Of a stretch of 64,000 nt of DNA, positions 33,772 to 43,663 are shown piece after piece (position 1 is the stretch's first letter; the number at the start of each line of letters is the position of its first letter). Made by a program: the position numbers and the translations under genes. Origin of the DNA: Bacteroides sp. GM023 (GTDB taxonomy: Bacteria > Bacteroidota > Bacteroidia > Bacteroidales > Bacteroidaceae); contig NZ_JAAXGE010000014.1 in the NCBI RefSeq assembly GCF_014750685.1, forward strand, positions 1 to 64,000, read 5' to 3'. The notes beneath the pieces are model-generated. The model saw only the letters and a program-made list of their open reading frames with translations, was not told the DNA's origin and did not search any database.

Positions 33772-33779
33772 CAAAGATA
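33772..33779 (-). promoter_or_regulatory. -7 element of the LuxR-type gene, facing the DUF1349 promoter
   Basis: Minus-strand TATCTTTG. Only 5 bp separate it from the plus-strand -7, so the two transcripts would begin inside each other's promoter. Confidence 0.55.
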
Positions 33780-33797
33780 ATCAAATAAGAAACAACC

Positions 33798-34463
33798 ATG
33801 AAATTTTTAAAAATCAAAATCATGTCAATAGCCTTGCTGGCAATAACAACTTCGACTATGGGACAAAATCTGAATAAAATGAACTGGCTGAATGAGCCTC
33901 AGCAATGGGAAATTAAAGAAGGTAAAACACTCGTAATGGACGTACCGGCAAAAACCGACTTTTGGCGAATCTCTCATTATGGATTCACCGTAGACGACGG
34001 GCCTTTCTATTATGCCACCTACGGCGGTGAGTTTGAAGTAAAAGTAAAGATAACCGGTAATTATGTAACCACTTTCGACCAAATGGGATTAATGCTGCGC
34101 ATCGACCATGAAAACTGGATAAAAACAGGAGTTGAATACGTAGACGGAAAACAGAATGTCAGTACTGTAGTCACTCACCGTACAAGCGACTGGAGCGTAG
34201 TGCAGCTACCGGATGCCCCGCGTTCTATCTGGATAAAAGCAGTCCGCCGCCTGGATGCAGTCGAAATCTTCTTTTCACGTGACGACAAAGAATATACCAT
34301 GACACGCACCTGCTGGTTGCAAGACAATTGTCCTGTCATGGTCGGACTAATGGGAGCTTGCCCCGACGGTAAAGGATTTACTGCCATATTCGAAGAATTC
34401 AAGGTAACTCCGCTGCCAGATCAACGAAGACTGGAATGGGCTAAAAGGCAATTAGATAAATAA
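33798..34463 (+). CDS. DUF1349 domain protein (concanavalin A-like), exported
   Basis: 221 residues. Signal peptide near the start (MSIALLAITTSTMGQ in its last part), then a jelly-roll DUF1349 domain (LNKMNWLNEPQQWEIKEGKTL, TDFWRISHYGFTVDDGPFYY, MGLMLRIDHENWIKTGVEY, VGLMGACPDGKGFTAIFEEF). Related folds bind or act on carbohydrates. No catalytic motif can be named. Divergent from the LuxR-type regulator; followed by its own terminator. Confidence 0.87.
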   Translation: MKFLKIKIMSIALLAITTSTMGQNLNKMNWLNEPQQWEIKEGKTLVMDVPAKTDFWRISHYGFTVDDGPFYYATYGGEFEVKVKITGNYVTTFDQMGLMLRIDHENWIKTGVEYVDGKQNVSTVVTHRTSDWSVVQLPDAPRSIWIKAVRRLDAVEIFFSRDDKEYTMTRTCWLQDNCPVMVGLMGACPDGKGFTAIFEEFKVTPLPDQRRLEWAKRQLDK

Positions 34464-34486
34464 GGGTAACACAAAAAGGATTTATT

Positions 34487-34530
34487 ATCTGTATCTTCTA
34501 CTTGAAAAAGTGGAAGATGCAGATTTTTTT
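34487..34530 (+). terminator. Terminator after the DUF1349 gene
   Basis: ATCTGTATCTTCTACTT pairs with AAGTGGAAGATGCAGAT, with G-U pairs at the two mismatches, followed by a T7 run. Confidence 0.85.
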
Positions 34531-34735
34531 ATTCATTCTACATCTATATGTACGTTAAACGAAACTTTATGTAACACTAGCAAACACCATGTAACGAGCA
34601 TTAAACGATACGCAATGCCACTAAAAAACATTTTATTCATAATCCATTATCTTCGCAGCTATGAAAAACATCTAAAGAACTTATCAACAAAAAACAGGTA
34701 AATTCACAATAGTACCTCTATTCAAAGTTTTTTAG

Positions 34736-34743
34736 TAAGTTTG
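34736..34743 (+). promoter_or_regulatory. -7 element of the HTCS gene
   Basis: TAAGTTTG, 19 nt before the ATG at 34763. No clear TTG upstream. Confidence 0.45.
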
Positions 34744-34762
34744 TAAACAGAAATAATGCGCT

Positions 34763-37700
34763 ATGAAAACTAAATCAATATTATGTTTTTTGTGTCTGTG
34801 TATATCTATATTATGTTACGGACAAAAAGGAAAACTGTTCACCGTAGACAGAGAACTGTCTAGCAGTATGATCAACAGTATCTATCAGGATAAGGAAGGA
34901 ATCATTTGGATAGCCACCGAAGATGGACTGAACCGTTATGATGGTGCAAAATTCACCGTTTATAAGAACATCCCCGGAGACGAACATTCTTTGTTGAACA
35001 ATTATGTACGTATTCTTTTTGAAGACAGCAAAGGACGCTTTTTCATTGGTACACTGACCGGACTTCAAATCTATGACCGGGCAACAGACCAATTTAAAAC
35101 CATTCCAAAAACATTCAATATAGCCGGAACTAACATGGGAATCAATGTTTCTTGCATCGTCGAACGCCGCAGCGGAGAAATATTAGTTGGTACATCCGGT
35201 CATAGCACATTCTCCCTGGATACCCAAGGAGACAGTATTACAGCCCGACAAATAAAACCGTTTTTCGGCTATTTCATCACTAATATATACGAAGATAAGA
35301 AAGGAAAATTATGGATTATCACCGAAGATAAGGGTATACAATGTCTGAATGACTCTGGACAATTGAAGAGTTATCCTCAAGGGACAGATTCGAATCGGTT
35401 CAGTAGTATCTGTGAAGACAGCTATCATAACATTTATGTAGGAAGCCTGACCAATGGACTTTACCAATACAATCCGAAAACGGATAAGTTTACTCTACTT
35501 CTCCACGAATCTTGTCCCGATTTGCCTGTTAAATTCCTATATCCTGCCAATCAAGAAGAAATCTACATCGGTACGGACGGAAACGGTATGAAGATCTACA
35601 ATATTCGTACAAAAAAAATAGAAGGTACCAACCTTAATATCACATCATTCAACCTGGACAAGACAAAGGTACACAGTCTGCTGAAAGACAAACATAATAA
35701 CATATGGTTAGGACTGTTCCAAAAAGGTGTCATGATAGTTCCTCCTGTAACCAATCACTTTAAATACTTCGGACATAAATCGACTATCCATAATACTATC
35801 GGTTCCTGTTGCATCATGTCTGTATTCAAAAGTCATGACGGAACACTTTGGGCAGGAACTGATAACGACGGCATCTATGCCATCAACCCTAATGGCAGCC
35901 AACAAGCACATTATACGCCTACAAAAACACCCTATTCTATTCCGGCTACCATTATGAGTCTTTATGAAGACTCGGAAAAGAATATATGGGCAGGTTCTTA
36001 CCGCAACGGGATTGCCAAACTGAACCGACAGACAGGACGTTGTGAATATTTATCTCTAAAAAACAGCAAGGGGATTCCTGCACAAGACATCTACTGCATG
36101 GTAGAAGACAAACACAAACAACTATGGATTGGCGCCATGGGATCAGGGCTCTATAAAAATAATCTCACTACTGGTGAAATACAATCATGTCTGATGGCTG
36201 AAAGTGGCTTGGATTATAATCCACAGAAAAATGTACTACATAATGCCTGGATAAATTGCTTGCTTTATACCGACAATGAAAAACTCTATATCGGAACTTA
36301 CGACGGACTGGGATGTCTGGACATACCTACCATGAACTTTGTATCTACCTTTGGCACCAACCGCTTAATTGAAGGGAAAGTCATCTACGCTCTCTACGAG
36401 GATATTCATGGGAATATTTGGATAGGTACCTCTCAAGGGTTGAAAGTATTGAATCCGCAAACTGCGGAAATACACGAATATACCATGAAAGACGGTTTGC
36501 CCAGCAATTCTATTTCCGGTATTAAAGGAGACGCAAACGGCAATCTGTGGATAAGCACTAACTTCGGAATCTCGCGCTTCAACCCAAATACACAGACTTT
36601 TGTTAATTTCTATTCCGGTGACGGGCTACAAGGAAACGAATTCAGTAAAGGGGCAGCTTTTAAGGGAACAGAAGGGGAAATCATATTTGGTGGTACTAAT
36701 GGCATCACTTACTTCAATCCTCAAGAAATAACCAGTCCCAACAAGAAACCTGAGATACGTATCAGCGATTTTTATATCCATGATAGAGCCGTAAGACAAG
36801 GAATGAAATCCGGAAGCCATGATATTATAAATACTTCAATCATGGATGCCGACGAGTTTCATTTATCCTATAAAGACAATTCCTTCAGTATCGAATTCTC
36901 TGCTATGGAGTTTTATAATCCCGAGCGAATCAGCTATGCCTATTCTTTCAATAATAATACCTGGATAGATTTACAGCCGGGAATCAACCAAGTGTCTTTC
37001 AGTGATCTGACACCAGGAATATACCATTTCCAAGTGAAAGCCAGAGATTATGATTCCTATTCAGATGTGAAAAATATTTCCATCATAATATCTCCGCCCT
37101 GGTACGTATCCTGGTGGGCTAAAACATTCTATTTCCTATTTGCCATTATCCTTATAATACTTGGCATACAACAAGCACGGCAACGTTACCGTGCCCGCCA
37201 GAAAATGCTGGAACACATACATGCCGAGCAGCTAAATGAAGCCAAATTACAGTTTTTTATTAATATATCCCATGAGATACGCACCCCGATGTCACTAATC
37301 ATCAGTCCATTACAAAAACTGATGGCAACGGACAATGATAAAGAACATCAACGAAGTTACAGTATGATTTATCGGAATGCGGAACGGATTCTTCAACTCG
37401 TTAACCAATTGATGGATATCCGGAAGATAGATAAGGGACAGATGCTGCTCAAATTTCAGGAGACAGATATCGTTACATTTATACAAGATTTACACCATAC
37501 TTTTGAATATCAGGCAACTACTAAACACATCGAACTAACCTTTCAACCGGAAGTAAAAGAATTGAAAGCATGGATAGATCCTAAGAATTTCGATAAAATT
37601 ATTCTGAACTTACTTTCCAATGCATTCAAATTTACTCCGGAAAAAGGTAGTATCCACATTTACTTGCGTATCGGAGAAGACTTAAAAGCAACACAACCTG

Positions 37701-38833
37701 CGTTACAACATTATTTTGAGATAATAGTAGAAGATAGCGGGATAGGAATCAATGAAGAAGAAATCGACCGGATTTTCGATCGATTCTACCAAATACGAAA
37801 TAACCAAAACAACTTGAACATTGGCACTGGTATCGGCCTGCACCTGACACGTTCGTTGGTGGAACTTCACCACGGGAGCATCGAAGTCCGTAACAATGAA
37901 GAGGCTTTGGGATGTAGTTTCATTATCCGTTTACCTCTCGGCAATGAACATTTAACAGCAGAAGAAATAGAAAACGAGATATCCGAAACAGTTCCCGTGC
38001 AAGTGGATACAGTGCTTCCTGTCTCTCCTACAACCGAAGATGATTATGAAAAAATACGCGCAAAAACCAAATATCATGTACTGGTAGTAGAAGATGATGA
38101 AGAAATACGCAATTATCTCTGTCACGAACTAAGCAATGATTTCCATATGCTAAAGTGCAGCAATGGCAAGGAAGCCCTAGCTCTTATTCTAAAGAAAGCG
38201 CCAGATTTAATTATCAGTGATATCATGATGCCCGAAATGGACGGTATGACGCTTTGCCAAAAAATAAAACAAAATATAAACATTAACCATGTCCCCGTGA
38301 TTCTGCTTACTGCCAGGAACCGGGAAGAAGATAATCTGGAAGGGCTCAGCATAGGAGCTGACGCATATATAATGAAACCATTCAGTATTGAAATAGTACG
38401 TAAGACTTCCATCAACCTGATTAAAAGCCGCGAATTACTAAGAAACAGTTTTAATGGTAATCAAGAGCAAGAAGAGAGGGTACAGAAATTAGAAATGCAA
38501 TCACCCGATGAACGCTTACTGAACCGGGTTATGAAAGTGATAAACAATAATATTGCCAATACTGAACTAAATGTGGAAATGATAGCCGCATCTGTCGGCA
38601 TCAGTCGTGTCCATCTTCACCGAAAACTGAAAGAGTTGACCAATCAATCCACCCGTGACCTGATACGTAATGTACGGTTAAAGCAAGCGGCGATGTTACT
38701 GTCTGAGAAGAAGCATAATATCAGCGAGATAGCTGCATTGACAGGTTTCACAAACGTCGCCTACTTTTCTACGGCGTTCAAGGAACTTTATGGCATGTCA
38801 CCGACTACTTATATGGACCATATGTCTCTCTAA
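34763..38833 (+). CDS. Hybrid two-component system regulator (HTCS) of the xylan locus
   Basis: 1356 residues. Signal peptide, then about 14 Reg_prop beta-propeller repeats (many DxxGxIWIxTxxGLxRY units, residues about 25-690) and a Y_Y_Y domain (about 705-775) as periplasmic sensor; one membrane span near 785-803 (FYFLFAIILIILGI). In the cytoplasm: HisKA with phospho-accepting His837 (NISHEIRTPMSLI), ATPase boxes NLLSNAFKF, VEDSGIGI and GTGIGLHL, a receiver domain with Asp1153 (ISDIMMPEMDG) and a C-terminal AraC helix-turn-helix (GISRVHLHRKLKELTNQS, GFTNVAYFSTAFKE). Such proteins bind an oligosaccharide and switch on the adjacent locus; xylan PULs, including that of Prevotella bryantii (XynR), use one. 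It is convergent with the CE1 esterase. Confidence 0.94.
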   Translation: MKTKSILCFLCLCISILCYGQKGKLFTVDRELSSSMINSIYQDKEGIIWIATEDGLNRYDGAKFTVYKNIPGDEHSLLNNYVRILFEDSKGRFFIGTLTGLQIYDRATDQFKTIPKTFNIAGTNMGINVSCIVERRSGEILVGTSGHSTFSLDTQGDSITARQIKPFFGYFITNIYEDKKGKLWIITEDKGIQCLNDSGQLKSYPQGTDSNRFSSICEDSYHNIYVGSLTNGLYQYNPKTDKFTLLLHESCPDLPVKFLYPANQEEIYIGTDGNGMKIYNIRTKKIEGTNLNITSFNLDKTKVHSLLKDKHNNIWLGLFQKGVMIVPPVTNHFKYFGHKSTIHNTIGSCCIMSVFKSHDGTLWAGTDNDGIYAINPNGSQQAHYTPTKTPYSIPATIMSLYEDSEKNIWAGSYRNGIAKLNRQTGRCEYLSLKNSKGIPAQDIYCMVEDKHKQLWIGAMGSGLYKNNLTTGEIQSCLMAESGLDYNPQKNVLHNAWINCLLYTDNEKLYIGTYDGLGCLDIPTMNFVSTFGTNRLIEGKVIYALYEDIHGNIWIGTSQGLKVLNPQTAEIHEYTMKDGLPSNSISGIKGDANGNLWISTNFGISRFNPNTQTFVNFYSGDGLQGNEFSKGAAFKGTEGEIIFGGTNGITYFNPQEITSPNKKPEIRISDFYIHDRAVRQGMKSGSHDIINTSIMDADEFHLSYKDNSFSIEFSAMEFYNPERISYAYSFNNNTWIDLQPGINQVSFSDLTPGIYHFQVKARDYDSYSDVKNISIIISPPWYVSWWAKTFYFLFAIILIILGIQQARQRYRARQKMLEHIHAEQLNEAKLQFFINISHEIRTPMSLIISPLQKLMATDNDKEHQRSYSMIYRNAERILQLVNQLMDIRKIDKGQMLLKFQETDIVTFIQDLHHTFEYQATTKHIELTFQPEVKELKAWIDPKNFDKIILNLLSNAFKFTPEKGSIHIYLRIGEDLKATQPALQHYFEIIVEDSGIGINEEEIDRIFDRFYQIRNNQNNLNIGTGIGLHLTRSLVELHHGSIEVRNNEEALGCSFIIRLPLGNEHLTAEEIENEISETVPVQVDTVLPVSPTTEDDYEKIRAKTKYHVLVVEDDEEIRNYLCHELSNDFHMLKCSNGKEALALILKKAPDLIISDIMMPEMDGMTLCQKIKQNININHVPVILLTARNREEDNLEGLSIGADAYIMKPFSIEIVRKTSINLIKSRELLRNSFNGNQEQEERVQKLEMQSPDERLLNRVMKVINNNIANTELNVEMIAASVGISRVHLHRKLKELTNQSTRDLIRNVRLKQAAMLLSEKKHNISEIAALTGFTNVAYFSTAFKELYGMSPTTYMDHMSL

Positions 38834-38871
38834 GTAGTCGGCTCCCTATGCCGGTGTTACTTATATGTACC

Positions 38872-40023
38872 TCAATTTCTAAATAAATTCGGGAGAAACT
38901 CTCTCAGGCAACGCCGCCATGTCAACCATTCATGGCCTGTACCTTGTGACTCATAATACACGGCATTAATCCCGATTTCATGTAGGGAGTCAACCAGTCT
39001 TTTGGTTCCGAACTGCTCTTCTGTTCCACATCCCAGAAATAGGTAATGTACTTTCTTATTAAAACTGCCGGCATCAGCAAATACACCGTTATAGCAAGTC
39101 TTAACGTCCAGCCCAAAGATAGCCCCACTAAAGCCACCTATATAAGAGAACTTATCTAAATTCGGCAGAGTAGTGGCAAATGTTTGGTGTCCGCCCCACG
39201 ACAGGCCCGCCATAGCCCGATGTTCACGATCGGTATAAGTACGGAATGTATGGTCAATCATCGGAATAAGATCATCTAATATCACGCCATAAAAAGACTT
39301 ACCGTACAATGCTCTTTCTTCATTCACATCCTTGCCCGGACGTGGCTGAAAAGGTGCTTCCACATCTCCACTATCCATTACAACAAGCATTGGCACACAC
39401 TGTTCCGCTGCTATCAGATTATCCATAATGTGCTGCATACAACCTTGGGTAGCCCATCCTGTTTCATTTTCTCCCATTCCATGTTGTAGATAGAGCACCG
39501 GATAGCGCTTTTTCATATTCGTTTCGTATTCCGCCGGTGTATATACCATACAACGACGAAACTCCTTCTTTGTATCCGAATAATAAGTACAGGAACGCAC
39601 TTGTCCATGTTTTACATCCTGTTGCGGACGGTAATAATCTCCTTCCCTGCCTTCGGGCACTTCAATCCCACTCGCCATGCGGCAACATCCGAAGAAAGTA
39701 TAGCTGGACGGATCAACGACCGATACTCCGTCCACTATCAGAAAATAATAATGAAAACCCACTACTAGCGGTTCTGTTTTCACTGTCCAAAAGCCTTCAG
39801 TATCCTTCTGCATATTGTACTTTTTCCCACAACAATCTACCTGGAGCTTGCTTACCTCAGGAGCATAGAAACGAAAGTAAGCGCAACGCTCAGTGTCTAG
39901 CCGGGGATATTCATAACCAGGAATATTTGTTGACGGAAGCTCAGTCCTGCTTTTCACATCTTGTGCGGCCACACTGATTGCGGAAAGCAGCAATACTACC
40001 AATAAAAAGAGATTTTTTTTCAT
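38872..40023 (-). CDS. CE1-family esterase (feruloyl/acetyl-xylan type)
   Basis: 383 residues. Signal peptide MKKNLFLLVVLLLSAISVAAQ, a small N-terminal beta domain resembling CBM48/E-set (residues about 30-140, RFYAPEVSKLQVDCCG), then an alpha/beta-hydrolase esterase of the Esterase_D type. The nucleophile is Ser275 in GLSWGG, the catalytic His is in GTGHEWLTW near residue 368, and LYLQHGMGENETGW supplies the oxyanion region. Likely removes ferulate or acetate from arabinoxylan. Last gene of the locus, 21 nt after the GH5 stop. Confidence 0.87.
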   Translation of the reverse strand: MKKNLFLLVVLLLSAISVAAQDVKSRTELPSTNIPGYEYPRLDTERCAYFRFYAPEVSKLQVDCCGKKYNMQKDTEGFWTVKTEPLVVGFHYYFLIVDGVSVVDPSSYTFFGCCRMASGIEVPEGREGDYYRPQQDVKHGQVRSCTYYSDTKKEFRRCMVYTPAEYETNMKKRYPVLYLQHGMGENETGWATQGCMQHIMDNLIAAEQCVPMLVVMDSGDVEAPFQPRPGKDVNEERALYGKSFYGVILDDLIPMIDHTFRTYTDREHRAMAGLSWGGHQTFATTLPNLDKFSYIGGFSGAIFGLDVKTCYNGVFADAGSFNKKVHYLFLGCGTEEQFGTKRLVDSLHEIGINAVYYESQGTGHEWLTWRRCLREFLPNLFRN

Positions 40024-40044
40024 GTGCTATATCTTTTTATATTT

Positions 40045-41358
40045 TTACTGTTCTGCCTCAGCATATTCTTTAAACCAATGGTAAATAGCCCACGGACATG
40101 CTTCCGGATCATTTAAGAAAGTATAATTACCCGGTTCACCCGCTACATCTTTAAAAGCTGCCAATTCGTGCGATCTTGTAGTAAAGAACAACCAGGAAAC
40201 ATTCCCCGATTGATCGGCTATATACTTGAAATTAGCCCCGAAGCCATTGCCCTTCGCTACTCCTGTAATACTCTTTCCCCATGTTGCGTCATACTTTTTG
40301 GGTCCCCAATCTATCTCAGTCACCATGATAGGTGCAAAACTTGCTACCGGACCTACCTGTTTATCCCAACCACGCTGGAAAGGCTCATACCCACCACCTG
40401 TTGATGAACCGTTTCCTTCACCACTGTCCTGCTCGGCATCACTCCCATACCAGCCCGGATAGCAGTGTACGGCAAAACCAATATTCTTGCCTTCAAAACG
40501 ATAGTTCTTATATCCGCTATACTGCGACTGCCAACCCAATCCCGGTATCCAAATGATGTTATCACAATCATTCCCACGTATTTGATCAACGATTGTCTGA
40601 AAGTATTTCTGCATATTGGCGAAACAAGCATCGCCGTCACCACCATATCTACCATCCGTACCTTTAATATGAACAGGTTCGTTAGCCAGTTCGAACATAA
40701 TTCCCGGATTATTTTTCACAGTAGCATCTTGTGACACAATGTCCCATACCTTCAACAAAAACTCTTGATAAGTATCACCCAATTCTATTCCCTGATATCT
40801 ATTGTCATCTGTATCATTAGCATGCGGACAGACTCCGGGCGGGCGCATTACTACATACATTCCTTTAGATATGAAGTATTCCGCCATTGGAACAAACAAT
40901 TCTTTCAGATATTTCCGGAAGCGTGTTTCCGAAAAGCGTTCGTGTCCTTCGTAACGTACATAGGGCAATGTAACATCGTCACTCCAATAAGGATCCAGAT
41001 GTAGACGTACGAAGTTAAATTTCCATCCGGCAGCTAATATTTTGTCTACCATACTTTTGTTGTAGTTAAGACAACTGCTTACATCATAATTACCCCATGC
41101 ATTATTATTGAAATAAGGGCTGTAAGTTTGCGTAAATCCATGTAGATTTACGATTTTGCCCTGCTCATTTTTCAGATAACGCCCCTCTACACGTAAAGGT
41201 GCAATCTGCATCGGAATATCCGGTTCATCCTCACCCGGTTTTTCACCAGATGGTGTTTCTTCTGTTTTCTTATCGTTTGCATCTTGCTGGATTTCATCTT
41301 TGGTACAAGCTGAAAATAACAGACAAGACAAAACCAATATTTCTATTATTTTTTTCAT
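40045..41358 (-). CDS. GH5 glycoside hydrolase lipoprotein (xylan-locus type)
   Basis: 437 residues. Lipobox FSACTKDE near residue 18 with an acidic spacer, so probably on the cell surface. TIM-barrel GH5: LHGFTQTYSPYF, FVRLHLDPYW, acid/base Glu227 in FELANEPVH and nucleophile Glu348 in VTEIDWG. Proteins of this kind in xylan loci belong to subfamily 21 and act as endo-xylanases or arabinoxylanases; the subfamily is inferred from context. It follows GH10 after a 123-nt gap that contains a hairpin. Confidence 0.87.
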   Translation of the reverse strand: MKKIIEILVLSCLLFSACTKDEIQQDANDKKTEETPSGEKPGEDEPDIPMQIAPLRVEGRYLKNEQGKIVNLHGFTQTYSPYFNNNAWGNYDVSSCLNYNKSMVDKILAAGWKFNFVRLHLDPYWSDDVTLPYVRYEGHERFSETRFRKYLKELFVPMAEYFISKGMYVVMRPPGVCPHANDTDDNRYQGIELGDTYQEFLLKVWDIVSQDATVKNNPGIMFELANEPVHIKGTDGRYGGDGDACFANMQKYFQTIVDQIRGNDCDNIIWIPGLGWQSQYSGYKNYRFEGKNIGFAVHCYPGWYGSDAEQDSGEGNGSSTGGGYEPFQRGWDKQVGPVASFAPIMVTEIDWGPKKYDATWGKSITGVAKGNGFGANFKYIADQSGNVSWLFFTTRSHELAAFKDVAGEPGNYTFLNDPEACPWAIYHWFKEYAEAEQ

Positions 41359-41396
41359 GATAGCATCAGTATATTTGATTACGGCAATTTACAAGA

Positions 41397-41427
41397 ATAG
41401 CGGAGCTCTATTGAGAGACTCCGCTAT
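41397..41427 (-). promoter_or_regulatory. Intercistronic hairpin between GH10 and GH5
   Basis: ATAGCGGAG pairs with CTCCGCTAT and an inner CTCT/AGAG with one bulge. No T-run follows on the minus strand, so RNA processing or a transcript end is more likely than strong termination. Confidence 0.5.
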
Positions 41428-41481
41428 CCGAGTAAGCGTGCCTAACCTTATTAATTAAAAACTAAGATCCAAGTTCCATAT

Positions 41482-43644
41482 CTATTTAGCAGTACCATTC
41501 TTCAAACCTTCCAGGAAGCCTACATAAACAGGTTTACGGTTATAATTCAAATCCCAAAGCCCAATAGGCTGACCTTTTCTCCAGAAAGAGTTTTCAGACG
41601 GGCTGTCTGTCGGACTCCAATGAGTGATACCATATTGCTGTGCAACCGGAATAATTTCAAAGAACTTCTCAATAATAAATTGATAGAAGTCTGACATATT
41701 CTGTTGCATCTCATCAGTCAGGTTTTCTGTCAGTATGGTTTCACCGGCTGCATCTATAATCCCCATATCCAGTTCCGTGATTTTTATGAGTTTACCGGTA
41801 GAAGCCAATAATGTGAACATATTCACAATAGCTCTCTCCTTACTAGCCTGTGTAGCCGGATTCATAAAATAGGATACATGCATCTGTGTTCCGATGCCAT
41901 CTACTTTCGTTTCGCCATCTGACTCCCAACGCTCAATCCAATGTATCAAGCTCTTCAGTTTCTTATTATCATCCCAATCGGATTCCAAATTATAGTCATT
42001 GATGAAAAGTTTCAGTTCGTCAGGATTACCACCGGACTCCTCGAAATACTTGCGGGCAAACTTAATAGGAATACGAACATAATCATCACCCAAATAATCC
42101 TGCCAATAGAAGTTTTCACCGGAGACACCGTTATCATCCGTTTGTGAAGCCGATTGAAGATTGTAATAGCCATCTCCATCCGTATCCCTTCCTGAAATAG
42201 GTTCGTTTACCACATCCCATGCTTTAACATAACCGTCACAAGCTCCCAGCATACCTTTAGTCCAGCGTTCCATTTCATTGGTAAGGATTTCTTTTTTCTC
42301 TTCAGGAGTAAGCGGAATCGTATTACCTGACTTCTGCCAATATATAGACAAGTCATCAATATAAATAGTACCTACATATTTGCCATAATTCAGAAGAAAG
42401 CGGTCTGTTCCATCTCCTGTACAGTTGGTAAATACAGTAACCTCTTCCCAATCTGTTGTAATTGATATGGAAGGGAAATCTCCCCGTCCAGCATACCCGT
42501 CTGTTTTTTGAAAAGCTGCTCCAATGCTACCTGGTACAGTACCTTTAATTTTCATTGTCAGAAAGTAAGTAGTCCCTTCCGTCAATGGAGTCGTAAAGTC
42601 ATACCCCGCCTGTGCACTCCACGGATTCGTTTCTGATGGATTTGTCATTTCATGTACTCCATCCACCACTTCGCGGGTTGAATTATTTCCCCAGCCTATC
42701 ATTGCCGTCCCACTCGAAAAGTCATCCTCAATAACAGGCATCTTAATAATCACACCACCGGTTGATTCTGTATGTGACACTTTCAGCCATTTCATTTGAA
42801 TAGTACCTACAAAAGCTCCTGACTGGAAAACCACAAAGCTATTGGTTGCAGGCACTGCATTCAAATTAACAGTCACTTCTTTCCATTCGGTAGAAAACTC
42901 TAACGAAGCTGATGCCGAAGCCCCCCAATCACCCATATTAACGCCTAACGAACCTTTGGAACTTCCCTTAATGAGAGCTGTAATCTTGTAATTCCCACCT
43001 TTTGTCGTAGACACTCCATCAGCACAAAAATACTGAACTTGCCAGTTTTCCAAGGCTTCATTATTAGTTATTTCCAACTCACCGTTACCATTGATAATGG
43101 TCAATTCCGTCATTTTATAAAACGGATATTCATCGTACTGTGAATAGTCCACAAAAGCATCTTGTATGTCCTCTGTTGCCCCCGGGTCAATTTCAATCTC
43201 TTTATCGGCAATCAGCCCGTTCAGATAAGTATTCTGCTGTTGTGAATGCCAACAAATGGTATGCCCGTAAATACTAATACCTGCTGCTTTAGCCGTTTTC
43301 ACAAACTTCTTCACTGTTCCAAAATCCATATTACCTTTGGCATCCACGCAGGAGCTATACTTCATAGCATTGCCGGCTGTCACGTCGTCATAGTTGCTGA
43401 CTGCCAAACTATAGACCAAGTCTTGCTTCAAGAAATCACTAACCGTGATCCCCGTTCCCAACTTAAAGTTGGGATGGGTAGTACGGTCAATATAACTTTT
43501 CAAATCACCATATTCGTTCAAGTACTCATACTTTGTCAAGCTTTCCGGTTTCTCCGTCTTGAAGTCTGCAAAAGGTGCATCCGCACAAGATACAGTCACT
43601 CCGGCAACCATAACAAGCAGTAAAATTCGATTGTAGTATTTCAT
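41482..43644 (-). CDS. GH10 endo-xylanase with CBM insertion
   Basis: 720 residues, twice the size of a plain GH10. Lipobox VSCADAPF near residue 20. The barrel starts near residue 50 (KLGTGITVSDFL), reaches SIYGHTICWHSQQQ near residue 130, is then interrupted by about 290 residues carrying two CBM4_9-like beta-sandwiches (residues about 165-455), and resumes with EMERWTKGMLGACDGYVKAW. The acid/base is Glu481 in WDVVNEPI and the nucleophile Glu624 in ITELDMG. This split barrel with inserted CBMs is the Xyn10C type of conserved Bacteroidetes xylan clusters. Surface endo-xylanase. Confidence 0.92.
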   Translation of the reverse strand: MKYYNRILLLVMVAGVTVSCADAPFADFKTEKPESLTKYEYLNEYGDLKSYIDRTTHPNFKLGTGITVSDFLKQDLVYSLAVSNYDDVTAGNAMKYSSCVDAKGNMDFGTVKKFVKTAKAAGISIYGHTICWHSQQQNTYLNGLIADKEIEIDPGATEDIQDAFVDYSQYDEYPFYKMTELTIINGNGELEITNNEALENWQVQYFCADGVSTTKGGNYKITALIKGSSKGSLGVNMGDWGASASASLEFSTEWKEVTVNLNAVPATNSFVVFQSGAFVGTIQMKWLKVSHTESTGGVIIKMPVIEDDFSSGTAMIGWGNNSTREVVDGVHEMTNPSETNPWSAQAGYDFTTPLTEGTTYFLTMKIKGTVPGSIGAAFQKTDGYAGRGDFPSISITTDWEEVTVFTNCTGDGTDRFLLNYGKYVGTIYIDDLSIYWQKSGNTIPLTPEEKKEILTNEMERWTKGMLGACDGYVKAWDVVNEPISGRDTDGDGYYNLQSASQTDDNGVSGENFYWQDYLGDDYVRIPIKFARKYFEESGGNPDELKLFINDYNLESDWDDNKKLKSLIHWIERWESDGETKVDGIGTQMHVSYFMNPATQASKERAIVNMFTLLASTGKLIKITELDMGIIDAAGETILTENLTDEMQQNMSDFYQFIIEKFFEIIPVAQQYGITHWSPTDSPSENSFWRKGQPIGLWDLNYNRKPVYVGFLEGLKNGTAK

Positions 43645-43663
43645 ATTCTTTAAGATTTAGTGA

